This document shows, one piece after another, positions 47,601-59,700 of a DNA stretch of 64,000 bases. How positions within the stretch are numbered: position 1 is the stretch's first letter; every line of letters starts with the position of its first letter. A model generated the notes under the pieces. The model made no database searches, had not been told where the DNA came from, and saw only the letters and a list, made by a program, of their open reading frames with translations. The stretch comes from Rhodococcus sp. ARC_M5 (GTDB taxonomy: Bacteria; Actinomycetota; Actinomycetes; Mycobacteriales; Mycobacteriaceae), in assembly GCF_022810405.1 (NCBI RefSeq), contig NZ_JALGQE010000001.1, forward strand, positions 372,001 through 436,000. The letters run 5' to 3'. A program made the translations under genes and the position numbers.

Positions 47601-49797
47601 CGGTGGTGACGTCGAAGCCGCGTGCGAAGAAGTCGGTCAGTCGCGAGATCAATGCCCCCTCGTCGACTGCCTCGCGCCGAAATTGCGAGGTCACCTCTTC
47701 GGGCGAGAGCACCATCTGAATACCGGACCCATCGATCTCCGGGTACACGGTCCGCAGCACCTCGTGCCGTCGGATCACGTCACCGATTGCGGCGGTGAGT
47801 GCCTGGACATCGAGTACACCGCTCAACCGAATCGCCAAGGGAACGTTGTACGCCAGCGATTCGGGGTCGAATCGATTGATGAACCACATACGCTGCTGCG
47901 CGAACGACAGTGGAATCCGATCGGGCCTGTGTTGTGGTCCGAGCGGTTCGTACGCTCCATGATCGAGCTCGGAGACAACCGTGGCCAGTCCCGAAACCGT
48001 CGCAATCTCGAATACCTCGCGCGCTCCGAACTGGACCTCGAACGCCGCACCGATTCGCGCTGCCAGCCGAGTAGCGGACAGCGAATTGCCGCCCAGTTCG
48101 AAGAAGTCGTCGTCTCTGCCGACCCGTTCGACCCCCAGAATCTCCTGGAACACCGCAGCGACAGCGATCTCGGCGGGAGTCACCGGAGCGCGATACTCGC
48201 GCTGGGCGAAGATCGGTTCCGGCAACCGAGCTCGGTCCACCTTGCCGGCGGGAGTGAGAGGGACCTCGTCGACGACCATTATCGACGATGGAATCATGTG
48301 CTTGGGCAGCGCTTTTCGGGCAAACTCTGTCAATTCCTCGACACTGGGCTGGGCATCGGGGCCGAGCCGTACATACGAGACCAGCGCAACCTCGCCTCCG
48401 TCTCCTGGACGATCGATGGTGATCGCGAAGCGGACGGACGGGTGTGCAGCGAGAGCACTGTCGATCTCGCCGAGCTCGATCCGAAAACCACGGATCTTGA
48501 CCTGAAAGTCATTACGACCGACGAACTGCATTGCTCCCGCAGACGTTCGGCGCACCACGTCACCGGTCCGATACATGCGAGCAGGTACGTCCGCGAAAGG
48601 GTCGGCGACAAATCTGTTCGACGTCAAGCTCGGCTTGCCGCCGTAACCGCGGGTGACGCCGGCACCGGAGAGATACAACTCGCCCGCCACCCCGTTCGGT
48701 ACCGGACGCAGTCGCCGATCCAGGACGTGAGCGGTGGTTCCTTTTATTGCATCTCCGATAGTCACCGGGTCACCCGGCGACAACTGGGGCGAGATCGTGC
48801 TGACTACCGTTGTTTCGGTAGGGCCGTACGCGTTGAAGAACTTTCGGCCGCGCCCCCATACTTCGACGAGTTCGGACGGGCAATTCTCTCCGCCGGTCAC
48901 AACCACTTCGAGCGTGTCCAACCCGTCGGGCTCGATCGACGCCAACGCAGCCGGCGTCACGAAGGCGTGCGTAACCCGCTGTTGTCGAAGCAGTTCGGAG
49001 AGCTCGAGTCCTCCGAAGGTGCCGGTCGGCACGATGACCATCGTCGAACCCGCCGCGATGGCCATAAGCAATTCGAGAATCGACGCGTCGAAGCTGGGGG
49101 ACGCGAAATGCAGTGTGCGGGAGGTCGCAGACGTTCCGTATCGCGCCTGTTGTTCGGCCGCCAGGTTCGCGAAACCGGCGTGGGTCACTACGACCCCCTT
49201 CGGCACTCCCGTCGAGCCGGAGGTGTAGATGATGTAAGCCGTGTTGGTATCGCGCAGCGGAGCAAGTCGATCGGTCAATGCGACCCTGTCGGCGCTGACA
49301 CCCGCGACGGCAGTCGCGAAATCGGAGTCGTCTATCACCGTCCAAGTGCAGTCCTGCGGAAGGCGATCGACGAACTCACCTGTTGTCAGTCCGACGCTGG
49401 CTCCCGAATCGGACAACATGTGCCGAACACGGTCGGCTGGGTAGGTCGGGTCGACGGGGACGAACGCAGCACCCGACTTGGCCACCGCCCACAACGCGAG
49501 CACCGATTCGATCGATCTCGATATCGCAATGGCAACGACATCCTCGGGGCCGACGCCTTGCCGGATCAGAAGACGCGCCATCTGTGATGAACGCCGATCC
49601 ACTTCGGCATAGGACATGGTGTGGTCTCCGAGAACCAACGCGTCCCGGTGTGGATCCATCTCTACCGCGGCGGACAACAGCTGCGGCAACAAGGGAGTGG
49701 TGTTGCGTACCCGACGAGGCCGACGCGCCCGCTCCTTCCGAACAGGCTGGACCGTTTCGAGAGGCGGCGTCTCCGCCGAATCACGATTGTCGCTCAT
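41644..49797 (-). CDS. NRPS: A-T-C-A-T-E-C-T, one D-residue and an A-less final module
   Basis: This 2717-residue synthetase has a basic Pro/Arg-rich tail (1-45), A1-T1 (Ser572), C-A2-T2 (Ser1638, GGDS), an E domain (about 1690-2110, HHLVVDGVSW and NYLGRYG), then a C domain of D-acceptor type (LTPLQAGFQYHA, HHIVLDGWS) and a final T (Ser2674, GGTS). Codes read by eye: A1 DAIFVGAVVK, aromatic-like and closest to known Tyr/Trp patterns; A2 DAWQLGVVQK, possibly Gln. The E domain makes residue 2 D-configured. The last C-T pair has no A domain, so its carrier must be loaded in trans. No thioesterase follows. An 8-codon mini-ORF overlaps its ATG. Confidence 0.95.
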   Translation of the reverse strand: MSDNRDSAETPPLETVQPVRKERARRPRRVRNTTPLLPQLLSAAVEMDPHRDALVLGDHTMSYAEVDRRSSQMARLLIRQGVGPEDVVAIAISRSIESVLALWAVAKSGAAFVPVDPTYPADRVRHMLSDSGASVGLTTGEFVDRLPQDCTWTVIDDSDFATAVAGVSADRVALTDRLAPLRDTNTAYIIYTSGSTGVPKGVVVTHAGFANLAAEQQARYGTSATSRTLHFASPSFDASILELLMAIAAGSTMVIVPTGTFGGLELSELLRQQRVTHAFVTPAALASIEPDGLDTLEVVVTGGENCPSELVEVWGRGRKFFNAYGPTETTVVSTISPQLSPGDPVTIGDAIKGTTAHVLDRRLRPVPNGVAGELYLSGAGVTRGYGGKPSLTSNRFVADPFADVPARMYRTGDVVRRTSAGAMQFVGRNDFQVKIRGFRIELGEIDSALAAHPSVRFAITIDRPGDGGEVALVSYVRLGPDAQPSVEELTEFARKALPKHMIPSSIMVVDEVPLTPAGKVDRARLPEPIFAQREYRAPVTPAEIAVAAVFQEILGVERVGRDDDFFELGGNSLSATRLAARIGAAFEVQFGAREVFEIATVSGLATVVSELDHGAYEPLGPQHRPDRIPLSFAQQRMWFINRFDPESLAYNVPLAIRLSGVLDVQALTAAIGDVIRRHEVLRTVYPEIDGSGIQMVLSPEEVTSQFRREAVDEGALISRLTDFFARGFDVTTEVPLRSALFEIDGEDAAAASDAVLVLVAHHIALDGFSLGPLTRDIMTAYARRAAGEDGGLPQLDVQYADFTIWQRAVLGEENDADSIVSQQISYWKAALVGVPELTSLPTDRPRPASASGAGAAHTFSVDGAVSTALDEFARSRNTTPFVVYATALAVSLATTSGTNDIVMGTAVAGRGEKALDELVGMFVNTLVLRSDIDGRRTLVETVDSVRDTSRSAFAHADIPFERLVEIIDPPRSTSHTPLFQVMLTLQNLEATEFSLAGLDISAVELDTTTAQFDLALTLAPERQANDGTMSGTFVYAADLFDESTVASFAARFVKVLHAIAEEPSATIRSLDLRSAEEKSALARWNDTARAPALGTVMDRFDSRVADSPDAPAIVFRDSTRTYAQFASDVRALARYLVQAGVGPEIPVAVVGHRSYAMVQSIYAILAAGGAYVPIDPEWPAERVDFVLGVAAPALVLTTAAAPVPQGNQAEPLSIRPQVVQVDTLDLSGFAGGPLQPVELAAPLRTDNSAYIIFTSGSTGRPKGVTVSHRAIVNQLDWLQAEFRVDKSDRVLQKTTIGFDASVWELLLPLVTGAQLVLAEPDGHTDPHYLAEVIASQQISIAQFVPSVLALMVDTLRSSQFASLRAVLVGGEQFPGQVASDIRALGVADVHNVYGPTETAVQVAHHSSTDVDESVVPIGVAVTNVRLHVLDSGLVEAPVSVVGELYVAGIQLARGYASRPGQTAERFVADPFGAPGSRLYRTGDMVLRRADGSLVYVGRRDDQIKLNGLRIELGEIESALRADEAVSAAAATVVDNILVGFVVLHPERSFDEAAILATAAARLPRYMVPATLVVLEQLPRGSSGKIDRKALPAHHFAPTVTYREPTSDTETLLSSLFQEILGVEKVGVDDSFFALGGDSIMSIQLVSRAKSRGVSFKPRDVFESRTVARLAEAAVESTPEDAQVLVEIDGGGVGVMPTTPIVEAMIERGSQYSRFTQQAALELPAGIEREGILATISAVVDHHDMLRARLSPGGGQYGIEVSPAGSIDVDALVHRVELDATASSEAASAAGSRALDAAVAELAPDRGVVLQFVWLDFGPTRRGRILVVAHHLVVDGVSWRILIPDFVTAWAQYSSGTPLALAPVGTSMRTWSHRLYAEANSDERADEIAHWCRVLEASDPLIGSRPFDPLQDRRSTMKSVSVSVPAAVTAGILTDVPRIIRGGVNDALLTGLAMAVAQWRRQRSVDSATTLILLEGHGREEGVVPGADLSRTVGWFTTVFPVALDLTNLDLADAFAAGASAGAALKRVKELLASLPDKGIGYGLLRYLRPDPPAAMTRTTPQISFNYLGRYGSAEATEHLDIGWVPASDMADIQTDPDDLAAVALLDINAMVVGGPDGEQLNASFAYASGTVSAEDAESISALWVDALTALVRFSHGVESAGLTPSDAPLVSVSQSDIDIWEARYGALDDIWPLTPLQAGFQYHALAAGVDPDVYMPQVVLMLGGTLDVERLRTAANALIARHQNLRTVFVQDRDGQPAQLVLPRSGVQFDEFDLRAMSEPERDARCAEIVEADRLRRFDLESGPFLRFAVIRMADGDYRLVVTDHHIVLDGWSMPIVLRELLALYALRGDDSVLPRPRPYRSFLSWLNSRDDRLALEAWSAAFDGATEPTLVAGSVRTSVTGWASVLEASVPETVTAALTERAGRLDVTVNTLVQGAWALLLARTMGRDDVVFGATVSGRPGEIDGVENMVGLFINTVPVRIRVRAGDTVDEFLQRIQREQVELLEHQHVSLSEIRGSVGTAADFDTLTVFESYPVDESAIAQQSASIDGLRVLGMTFSESTHYPIALRITAGARIHVRLEHMSDVVDIAAANHLVRSFTAMLESFSSPHGAEIDALISGLEPIDARPWPVPTHPPTSGTTDEDDRAVSRVCASVLETDHISLDSSFFELGGTSLGAMALSKLLGEALGRPVPLRAVLEAPSVGALADAEFVAFFDR

Positions 49798-49820
49798 GCT
49801 TTTCCCATCACGTTGCCCAT
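49794..49820 (-). CDS. Eight-codon leader ORF overlapping an NRPS start
   Basis: ATG at 49820 opens an eight-residue frame (MGNVMGKA) whose stop overlaps the NRPS ATG as ATGA. A GAGGAAA ribosome site precedes it, while the NRPS ATG itself has only a weak site (GGGAAAAG). It may couple translation of the NRPS. It could equally be chance. Confidence 0.3.
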   Translation of the reverse strand: MGNVMGKA

Positions 49821-49912
49821 GGTGTTCAGTTTCCTCGGTGTCGTCCGCGCATCAGCGGTTGCCCTCCGATTCCGGAAGCCGTCTGTGCGGCCGAGACGAC
49901 TCCCGCGCCCGA

Positions 49913-50782
49913 TCACCCACGATCGAAAGGGACCAAGTCGGTAACGAGTTCCACCTCCGCCGAAGCATTCGAGACCTCGGACGTGTCGTTCACACCGGTG
50001 ACGACCAAGGCTTCCAGGTCCTCCAGATCCCCAACATTCACCGTCCGAGCGAAATCGGCCTCTACGACGGCGTGAGTGACCCACTCGTCTGCGAGCTGTT
50101 CGGCGAAGTCGGAATTTCCGCCGCCGTTCTCCACCGCACCGGGCACCACCCAGGCAGCGCCCACCACAGCGGCCGCCAATACTGTCCACAACTGCCACAC
50201 CTCGCCGGTGCTGCGATCTGCGGCCAACCGGCCGTCGTACGAGATGCCGAGCCTTGCGTTCGATTTGCTGAGCCAGTCGACGACTTCGGCGTTCGTCCAC
50301 CGTGCCACATGGCCGTCGCCGCGGACCACCGAGACCGCAGGATCGGCTGCGCCCAGGATCCGGGTTCTGGCCGAATAATCCACCGGTCTCGGCGACGCTG
50401 CTGCGATGGCATCGATTGTCAGTGGATCGTCGACAGCTATCAGCCGAACGCCTTCCGGTACTTGCGCGACCGAGGTCCCCAGGACGAACTGCGCTCGGGA
50501 GGCCTCCGTCGAGTCGGCGGGCGCATTCACGTTGTCACCGACCACGATCACGCCACCGGCAAGTGCCACTGCCCACACTGCTACCGCCCATTCGACCGAC
50601 ACGGGCAGTGCGATAACCACGTCGTCACCCGGCCCGACACCCGCCTCGATCAATACACGCGCGAGTCGGGACGAGCGACCCTCGACGTCGGAGAACGGCA
50701 GTTCATCTCCAGCCCGAACGAATGCAGGTGCGTCCGAGTCCGATTCGACAACGGCCGACATCGTCTGGGCAAGTGTGCGACC
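49913..50782 (-). other. C-terminal pseudo-adenylation half-domain (Ser-X-X-Thr NRPS)
   Basis: Residues 4366-4655 resemble the first half of an A domain (SDSDAPAFVRAGDELPFSD, then GVGPGDDVVIALPVS, then AVALAGGVIVVGD). The P-loop is replaced by VSVVRGDGHVARWTNAEV, and the sequence stops shortly after the region equivalent to LEALVVTGVND. It lacks the ATP loop, the A5-A10 motifs and the catalytic lysine. It is probably non-catalytic. Confidence 0.75.
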
Positions 50783-53700
50783 TCCGGTGACAGGAGCCAG
50801 TGGTGTCTCCACGGGCTCGAGCGCCACCGCTCCCCGACGTTCGTGCACGGTCATGATGTCGATATCGCCCACGATCCCGTAGGGATTTTCGGCGACCGCA
50901 TCGAGAATGTACGTCAGTCTCTCGGCCATGGAGCGCGCAGTATCTGCGTCGAACAGGTCGGTTGCGTACAGCAGCGATCCGAACAGACCCAGCGGCCGAC
51001 CGTCCTCGTCGATGCGCTCCTCGATAGTGAACTGCAGATCGAACTTGGCCGCGAGCTCACCCGTGTCGAGCCCCTCGACGGTGAGTCCGGGCAGGTTCAG
51101 ATGTACGCGTTCGAGATTCTGGAACGACAGGACCACCTGGAAAATCGGGTGGCGGGCCTGCGACCGCGCAGGGACCACGGCGTCGACGACATCCTCGAAC
51201 GGGACGTCCGCATTGGACAACGCACCGAGGTCCGTCGTGCGAACGAGATCGACCAGACCCGAGAACGTATCCCCCGAATCGACGACGGTGCGCAACGCGA
51301 GTGTGTTTACGAACATGCCGACCAGCTCATCGAGTTCGGCCGCACCTCTACCGGCTACCGGAGTGCCTATCACTATGTCGTCGCTACCGCTCAGCCTGCT
51401 CAGTAGCACCGACAGCGCGGCATGCACGAGCATGAACAGCGATGTGCCACGGTCCCGCGAGAACGCCGTAAGACCTGCATGCGTCGTGTCGCTCACCGAG
51501 AAATCGACGGAGTGTCCGCGCATGGTCCGTGTCGCGGGCCTCGAACGATCGAGCGGGAGGTCAACGGTGTCGGGGCTGCCGGCCAATGCCGTCTTCCAGT
51601 ACCGAAGCTGCTGGGAGGCAATCGAATCCGGATCGTCCACCGTACCGACAACCTGACGCTGCCACAGAGTGAAGTCGGCGTATTGGACGGGGAGTTCCGA
51701 CCACTCGGGTGCTGACCCGTTCGCCCGAGTCGCGTACGCAACCATGACATCGCGAGCAAGCGGAGCGATGGAAGCACCGTCTGCAGAGATGTGGTGGACA
51801 ACCACGGCGAGCACGCGATCGCCGGGTGACAGCTCGAAGAGGGCAATTCGCACCGGCACCGCCCGAGAAACATCGAAACCGGCCGACACGAACTCGGCTA
51901 TTGCCGCAATCGCTCCCCGATCGTCCTCCACAGCACGCGGTGTCAGATCGAACGTGACCTCGGCGGCCGACAGAATTTTCTGGTGCGGGCCGTCGGTGTC
52001 GGACGGATAGACCGTGCGTAGCGATTCGTGGCGCGCCACGACATCTGCCACCGCACGTTCGAGCGCAGACACGTCGAGGTTGCCGGAGAGCCGGACGGCC
52101 AGTGGAATGTTGTAGGAACCCGACCGCGGGTCCAGGTTGTTCAGTACCCACATGCGTTGCTGTGCAAGCGAGAGCGGAATCCGCGCCGGCCGCTCGCCCG
52201 CCACCAGAGCGGGTCTGCTACCCCCACCGACCAGCTCGCCGATGGCAACGGCAAACGTTTCGACGGTAGACGAATCGAATACGACGCGAACGGGCACAGT
52301 TGCATCCAAAGCCGCACCGACCCGAGACGCTACCTGAGTAGCGATCAGCGAGTTTCCCCCGAGCTCGAAGAAATCGTCGTCCCGCCCAACTTTGTCGACT
52401 CCCAACACATCCGCGAAGACCTGAGCCACAACGCGTTCGGTATTCGAGGCAGGCTCGCGGAACTCTCGGCCTTCGAATTTTGGTTCGGGCAACGCCTTCC
52501 GGTCGAGCTTCCCGTTGACGGTCAACGGAATCTCGTCCACCGCAACGAACGCCGATGGAACCATGTACTCCGGCACCAGCTCGGCCACCCCGGCTCGAAG
52601 CGCATTCACGTCGGCTGTTCCGACCACGTATGCCACCAAACGCTGCGCACCGGGAGAATCCTCACGCACGATCACTGCAGTTGCGCTGACGCCATCTTGC
52701 GCGGAGACCGCGGCCTCGATCTCGCCGAGTTCGATACGGAAGCCGCGGACCTTGACCTGATCGTCGGAACGACCCAAATAAATGAGGTCTCCGCCGCCCG
52801 ACTCGCTGTGGCCCCAGCGAGCGACGTCGCCGGTTCGATACAGCCGTCCTTTACCGAACGGGTTCGCGATGAATCGCGCTGCCGACAGGTCGGCGCGACC
52901 GAGATATCCCCGCGCCAGCTGACCGCCCGACACGTAGAGCTCTCCTGCGACACCGACTGGCACGGGCAGCAACCTGTTGTCGAGTACGTAGATTCCGAGT
53001 CCGGAGATCGGGGCACCGATGACCGACGCAGAGCCGACAGAAGCTGCAGACAGGGCACGCAGAGAGACATGCACGGTTGTTTCGGTGATGCCGTACATGT
53101 TGACCAGCAGAGGTCCGCTGGTCGAACCGTCACCGTGACGGTCGAACCAGCCGGTAAGGCGGCGAGGCTCGAGGGCTTCACCGCCGAAAATGACGAATCG
53201 CAACGCAAGCGCGTTCGCGTCCTGAGGCTCCTGCTCTCGGTCGGACTCGGCAAGCTGATAGAACGCCGACGGCGTCTGATTGAGAACGGTGACGCCCTCG
53301 CGGACCAGTAGTTCACGGAACGCCTCCGGAGAGCGTGCGGTGAAGTAGTCCACCATCACCACTGTGCCGCCGTGCAAAAGCGGTCCCCACAACTCCCATA
53401 CCGAGAAGTCGAAGGCATAGGAGTGGAACATCGTCCAGACATCGGTCTGGTCGAATCCGAAGAACGAGTCGGTGTTGTCGATCAACCGCAGAACGGTGTG
53501 ATGCGGGATCTGTACACCCTTGGGTCGTCCGGTAGATCCGGATGTGTAGATGACATAGGCAAGATTGTCTCCTCGCAACGGAGCCACGCGGTCCGCATCC
53601 GTCACACGGGAGGGAGATCGACTCGAATCCTCCTGTGCAACGTCGAGAATCGGCACAGCCGCGGCGCGAATGCCCGCAGCCGATTCACCGGACAGAACTT

Positions 53701-56700
53701 CGGTCGTGGTTACCGCAGCGATGGGAGCAGCGTCGGCCAGCATGAAATCAACACGTTCACGCGGGTACGACGGGTCGACGGGGAGATACCCGGCACCCGA
53801 CTTGATCACGGCCAGGAGCGCGACGACCAGGTCGGCCGAGCGCGGAAGTGCAACCGCCACCAGTGAATCCGGACCAGCTCCAGTGTCGATCAGCCGTCGG
53901 GCCAGGCGATTGACACGGGCATCGAGTTCGGCGTACGTCAGCGAGGTGTCCGCGTAACGCAGCGCCACACTCTGCGGGAACGCGGCAACTGCCGAGTCGA
54001 ACCGATCGACCAGTGTCGCACCACCGACGTGCACATCAGGTCCGGATGAACTCCACTGCGTGAGCAGACGTTCGCGTACCTCCCTGCCGACGATGTCGAT
54101 ATCGCCGACTGCGGTCGCCGGATCCGTCACGGCACCGGAAAGTACCGTAAGAAATTGATCAGCCATAAGTGCGACGGTCGACGAGTCGTACAGATCGGTC
54201 GCGTAGATGAATTCGATCGTTCGAGAACGGCGTCCATCGGATTGCTCGTGCGGCTCCGTGACCGTGATCTGTAGATCCATCTTGGCCACTGCGGCATCGA
54301 AGTCGACGGCGGAGGCAGTCAACCCTGGCAACTCGAATGAGGTGTTGCCGAAGTTCTGGAACGTGAGCAACACCTGAACCAACGGATGGAGCCCCTGTAC
54401 ACGGGATGGATCGACCACCTCGACTACCCGCTCGAACGGAACATCGGCGTGCGCGAACGCAGCCAGATCCACCTCGCGCACACCTGCCAGAACCTCGTCG
54501 AATGTCGAAGAGCCATCGACCGAAGTGCGCAACACCAACGTGTTGACGAACATCCCGATCACATCGTCCAGCGCCGCTTCGCCCCGACCGGCGACGGGCG
54601 TGCCTACCGCAACGTCCGCGCTACCCGACAGCCGCGACAGCAGCACTGCCAACGCTGCATGCACCACCATGAACGAGGTGACACCGCGCTCGGCGGCCAG
54701 GGAATCGATTGCCTCTGTCGTCCGTTCGTCGAGTACACGGGTGAGCGATGCCCCGCGTCCGCTCGCAGCCGGCGGGCGTGGGCGATCCGTCGGCAAGACC
54801 AACTCGTCGGGGTGGCCCGCCAAGGAAGTTTTCCAATAGGACTCCTGGACTGCGATCAGTGAGGCCGGGTCATCCGCGGACCCTAGAACCTCTCGCTGCC
54901 ACAGGGTGTAATCGGCGTACTGCACCGACAACGGAGCCCAGTCTGGAGCGTTTCCGTCGATGCGTGCGATGTAAGCGGTGATGACGTCTCGCATGAGCGG
55001 GATCATCGAGAACCCATCGGCCGCAATGTGATGCGCGACGACCACAAGGACATGCTCGGTCGCGCCAGTCACGAGGAGACGAATGCGGACCGGCACAGTT
55101 CGGGTGACGTCGAATCCTCCGGTCACGAGGTCGACCACCGTGCCGTACATGTCGGATTCGTCTACCTGCTGCACGGCGAAATCCGTCCGTACGGATGTCG
55201 GGGGCAAGATCACTTGAATTCCTGTGCCCGCAGTTTCGGGGTACACCGTGCGCAGGATCTCGTGCCGTGTCACCACGTCGTCCACCGCTGCCGTCAACGC
55301 ATCGACATCGAGCACGCCACTGAGTCGCACGGCAACGGGGATATTGTTGACCGCCGAATCGGCGTCGAGTCGATTCAGGAACCACATGCGCTGCTGGGCG
55401 AGGGAGAGTGGAATTCGATCCGGCCGTGGCATCGCCGTCAACTCGAGGTGGCCACCGGTGTGGGATTGCACGCGCGCGGCAAGCGACTCGACGGTCGACG
55501 CCTCGAACAAATCGCGTACCGGTACTCGGGAGTCGAGAGCTGCGCCGAGCCGCGCCACGAATTGTGTTGCAATGAGGGAGTTCCCACCGAGAGCAAAGAA
55601 ATCGTCGTCCAGACCTACTCTTTCGACACCGAGGACGTCGGCGAAAATATTCGCGACTGCCTCTTCTGTCGGGGTGGTGGGCGCCCGGAATTCCGTTGCC
55701 TCGAATTTGGGTGCGGGCAGGGCCTTGCGGTCGAGCTTGCCCGAAGTGTTCAGGGGAAACTCGTCCAGCGCGACGATGGCGCTGGGAACCATGTACCGGG
55801 GCAAGGCCTCGGTGAGCGCAGCGCGCAGTCCGACCACGTCGATGATCGCTTCTGCCGAGGGAACGACATAACCGACCAGCTGATCCCCCGCGTCGGTGGC
55901 GACCACAGCGACGGACGCCAGCGCGACCGCCGGGTGCGCGACGAGAGCCGATTCGATCTCACCGAGTTCGATACGTTGTCCCCTGAACTTCACCTGGAAG
56001 TCCGTTCGTCCGACGTAATCGAGCCGGCCGTCCGGTCGCTGCACGACGACGTCACCGGTTCGGTACATGCGGCTGCTTGCCGACGAAGAGGACGAAGTGA
56101 AGGGGTTGGCCACGAAACGGTCCGCGGTAAGGTCGACTCTGCCGTAGTACCCACGGGCGAGCTGCACCCCGGCGAGATACAACTCACCCGGGACACCCGG
56201 CAGCACCGGTGCCAAACGTGAATCGAGAACGTAGACGGCGCAATTCCATTCGGGACAACCGATCGAGACTGCGGATCCCGCAGCCGTGTCTGTCACGTCG
56301 GCGTAGGTGATCGACACGGCGGCCTCGGTGGGGCCGTACAAATTGTGCACTCGCGCATCGGAAACCCTCGCAAAGTCGCGAACGGCTTCACTCGGAAGCG
56401 CCTCACCGATGACGAATATCTGCTTCAGGGTCTCGATGGACTTTCGCGACACGGCGGCGGCGAATACCGACAGCATCGTCGGGACGAAGTCGGTGACAGT
56501 AACGGACCGACGCGCAATGACCTCAGCGAGGTAGCTCGGATCCCTGTGACCGTCCGGTGTTGCCAGAACCAGGGACGCTCCGACCTGCAGTGGTAAGAAG
56601 AAGCCCCACAACGAAACGTCGAAAGTGGTTGCCGTTTTTTGTAGGTACACATCTTCTGATGCGAGCCCGTATTCGGACTGCATCCATTCCATCTGGTTCA

Positions 56701-59700
56701 CAATCGACCGGTGACCGACGGCAACACCCTTGGGATTGCCAGTGGAGCCGGACGTGAAAATGACGTACGCGACCGACTCGGGTGACGCCTTCGCACGCGA
56801 TGACTCCACCGCACTCGCGGTGGGTGGCGGATCGTGCACATCGATCACGGGAAGCGGCTCCGGAGCGTTGAAGTCGTCTTCGGATCTCGAGAGCACACAG
56901 ATCGGGTCGGCGGCAGAAAGAATGTATCGAACCCGTTCTGCCGGATGGTCGGGATCGATGGGGACAAAACCTGCCCCCGAGCGGAGTACCGCATACATGC
57001 CGACGACCAGATCGATGGATCGCCGCATCGCCAGAGCAACAAGGTTGTCAGCACCTGCGCCAGCGCGGACAAGTGTCCCCGCCAATTCGTCTACCCGAGC
57101 GGAGAATTCACGGTAGGTGAGGGACTGATTCTCGTACACGACCGCAATGGAATCTGGAAACTCGACCACTGCAGCATCGAACCGATCGAGAAGAAGAACC
57201 GTGTCGACCTCATGCTCGGAACCGGTCCCCAACCGTATCAATTGCACGCGTTCGTCGTTGGACATCAAATCGATGTCACCCACAACCACCGACGGCTCTG
57301 CGACGATCGTTGTGAGAACCCGCATCAGTCTGGCTTCTATCGATTCGACACCAGAAGGGTCGAAAAGATCTGTGGCGTAGTTGAACTCGACAGACCAACC
57401 GCCATCGTCGGCCATATCCGAGACCGCGATCTGTAGATCGAATTTGGCAGTTCCGGTATCGAACTCCACTGCAGAGACCGAGAGACCGGGCAGCACGAGT
57501 TCCGCGGCACCGAGGTTCTGGAAGAACAGGGCAACCTGGAACAACGGATGACGAGCCGTCGATCGAGCCGGGTCCAATATTTCGACAAGCCGCTCGAACG
57601 GTATGTCCGCGTTGGAAAACGCGTTCAGATCACCTACACGGATTCTTTCGAGAACTTCGTCGAATCGGGCATTCGGATCTATACGGGTCCGCAAGACCAG
57701 GGTGTTGACGAACATACCGATCATGCCGTCCAGAGCCGCCTCGCCGCGCCCCGCAATCGGCGCACCGACTGCAACGTCGTCGGTACCCGACAGCCGAGAC
57801 AGCAGCACTGCAATTGCCGCGTGGACAACCATGAACGGGGTTGAACGCTGCTGTGCCGCCAGCCGTTCCACCTCGACCCGAACGGATGCCGGAACCACGA
57901 AACGATGAGTGGCACCTCGATAGCTGGCCACCGCGGGCCTCGGGCGATCGAATGGCAGATTCAGCTGTTCCGGCAGTCCATCGAGCTGGACCTGCCAGAA
58001 CTTCTTCTGAGCGCCGAGGATCGACTCCGGGTCGTCCTCGGAGCCGAGTACTTCGCGCTGCCACAACGTGTAATCGGCGTATTGCACCGGCAGCGGGTCC
58101 CAGGTCAGATCGAGACCTTCCTCCCGAGTCGTGTAAGCCCGCACCACGTCTCGCGCCAACGGTCCGACCGAGTAACCATCTGCAGCGATGTGGTGGACCA
58201 CAATTACCAAGATGTGCTCGTTCGAGGACACCTGGAACAGTCCGGCGCGTAGTGGTACTCGCGACGTGACGTCGAACCCTCCCGACACGAACTCCTGGAT
58301 CGACGCGATCAACTGCGACTCGTCGACGGGTATCGGCGTGAGATCGGGTGCCACCGAATGCGGAGGTACTACTTGCTGGTAGCCCACACCGTCGATTTCC
58401 GGATACACGGTCCGGAGTGATTCGTGACGAGTCAAAAGATCGACGACAGCACGATCCAAAGCGTGGCAATCCAACTGCCCCGACAGCCGGATCGCGACCG
58501 GGATGTTGTTGACGGCGGATTCCGGCTCGAGACGATTGAGGAACCACATGCGCTGCTGCGCCATCGACAGAGGGATTCGTTCCGGCCTGGGCTGCGGCCG
58601 AAGCGGCACCATTGCACCGGTGTGGGATTCGATCCGAGCCGCGAAGTCCTCGACGGTCGGTGCCTCGAACAGGGTTCTCAGAGCGACCTTGGTCCCCAAT
58701 GCCTCGCTCACGCGAGACACCACTCGTGTCGCAACCAAAGAGTTGCCTCCGAGCGCGAAGAAGTCGTCTCTGCGGCCGACTCGTTCCACGTCCAGGACTT
58801 CGGCGAAGACCGCGGCGACGGTCTGCTCGACGGGATCGACAGGAGCCTCGAAACGCGCAGCCGACAGTGTGGGCTCAGGTAGAGCTGTCCTGTCAAGCTT
58901 TCCGGAGGTGTTGAGCGGGAACCGGTCGAGAACCATGACGGTGGCAGGAATCATATACGAGGGCAAAGTGGACCCGAGTTCGGCGCGAAGGGACTCGACG
59001 TCGACGGTGGCGGTGGGGGTGGCAATGACGTAACCCACCAATTGATCACCGGTCGCTGTGGCCACGACGCGCACGGCAGCTTGGGCCACCGCGTCCTGCA
59101 GTGCCAGAGCACCCTCGATTTCGTCCAGTTCGATTCTCTGCCCCCGGAACTTGACCTGGAAGTCGGCCCGCCCGAGATAATCCAGTCGCTCGCTCGAATT
59201 CCACCGAACGAGGTCACCGGTTCGATACAACCGCGTCGACGACGCACTGTCGGTCGCGAAGGGGTTGGCCACGAATCGGCCGGCCGTCAGGTCGGGACGA
59301 CCCAGGTAGCCGCGGGCAAGCTGAACACCACCCAGATACAGCTCTCCTGTGACACCGTCCGGCACTGGATGCAAGCGGGAGTCCAAAACGTAGACCTGCG
59401 AATTGGCTTCCGGCACACCGATGTCGACGGAGTTGCCGTATGCGTGATCGGTGACATCCGCGTAGGTTATGGACACTGCCGCTTCGGTCGGACCGTAGAG
59501 GTTGTGGGTCCGAGCGGAAGACACCCGCCCGAAAGCTCGGATCGTCTCTACGGGGAGCGCCTCACCAATGACGAAAATGCGATCGAGGGACTCGATCGAC
59601 ACCGAATCCACGGCCGATGCGAACACCGACAACATCGTCGGGACGAAGTCGGTGACAGTGACCTGCTCGCGTCGTATGACGGACGCCAAGTACTCGGGAT

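Noticed and set aside
47380..49587. 735-codon plus-strand open frame antisense to an NRPS gene
   Set aside because: High-GC NRPS coding sequence routinely leaves long open mirror frames. The translation is Arg/His/Gly-rich with no domain, and the minus strand encodes clear A, T and C motifs.
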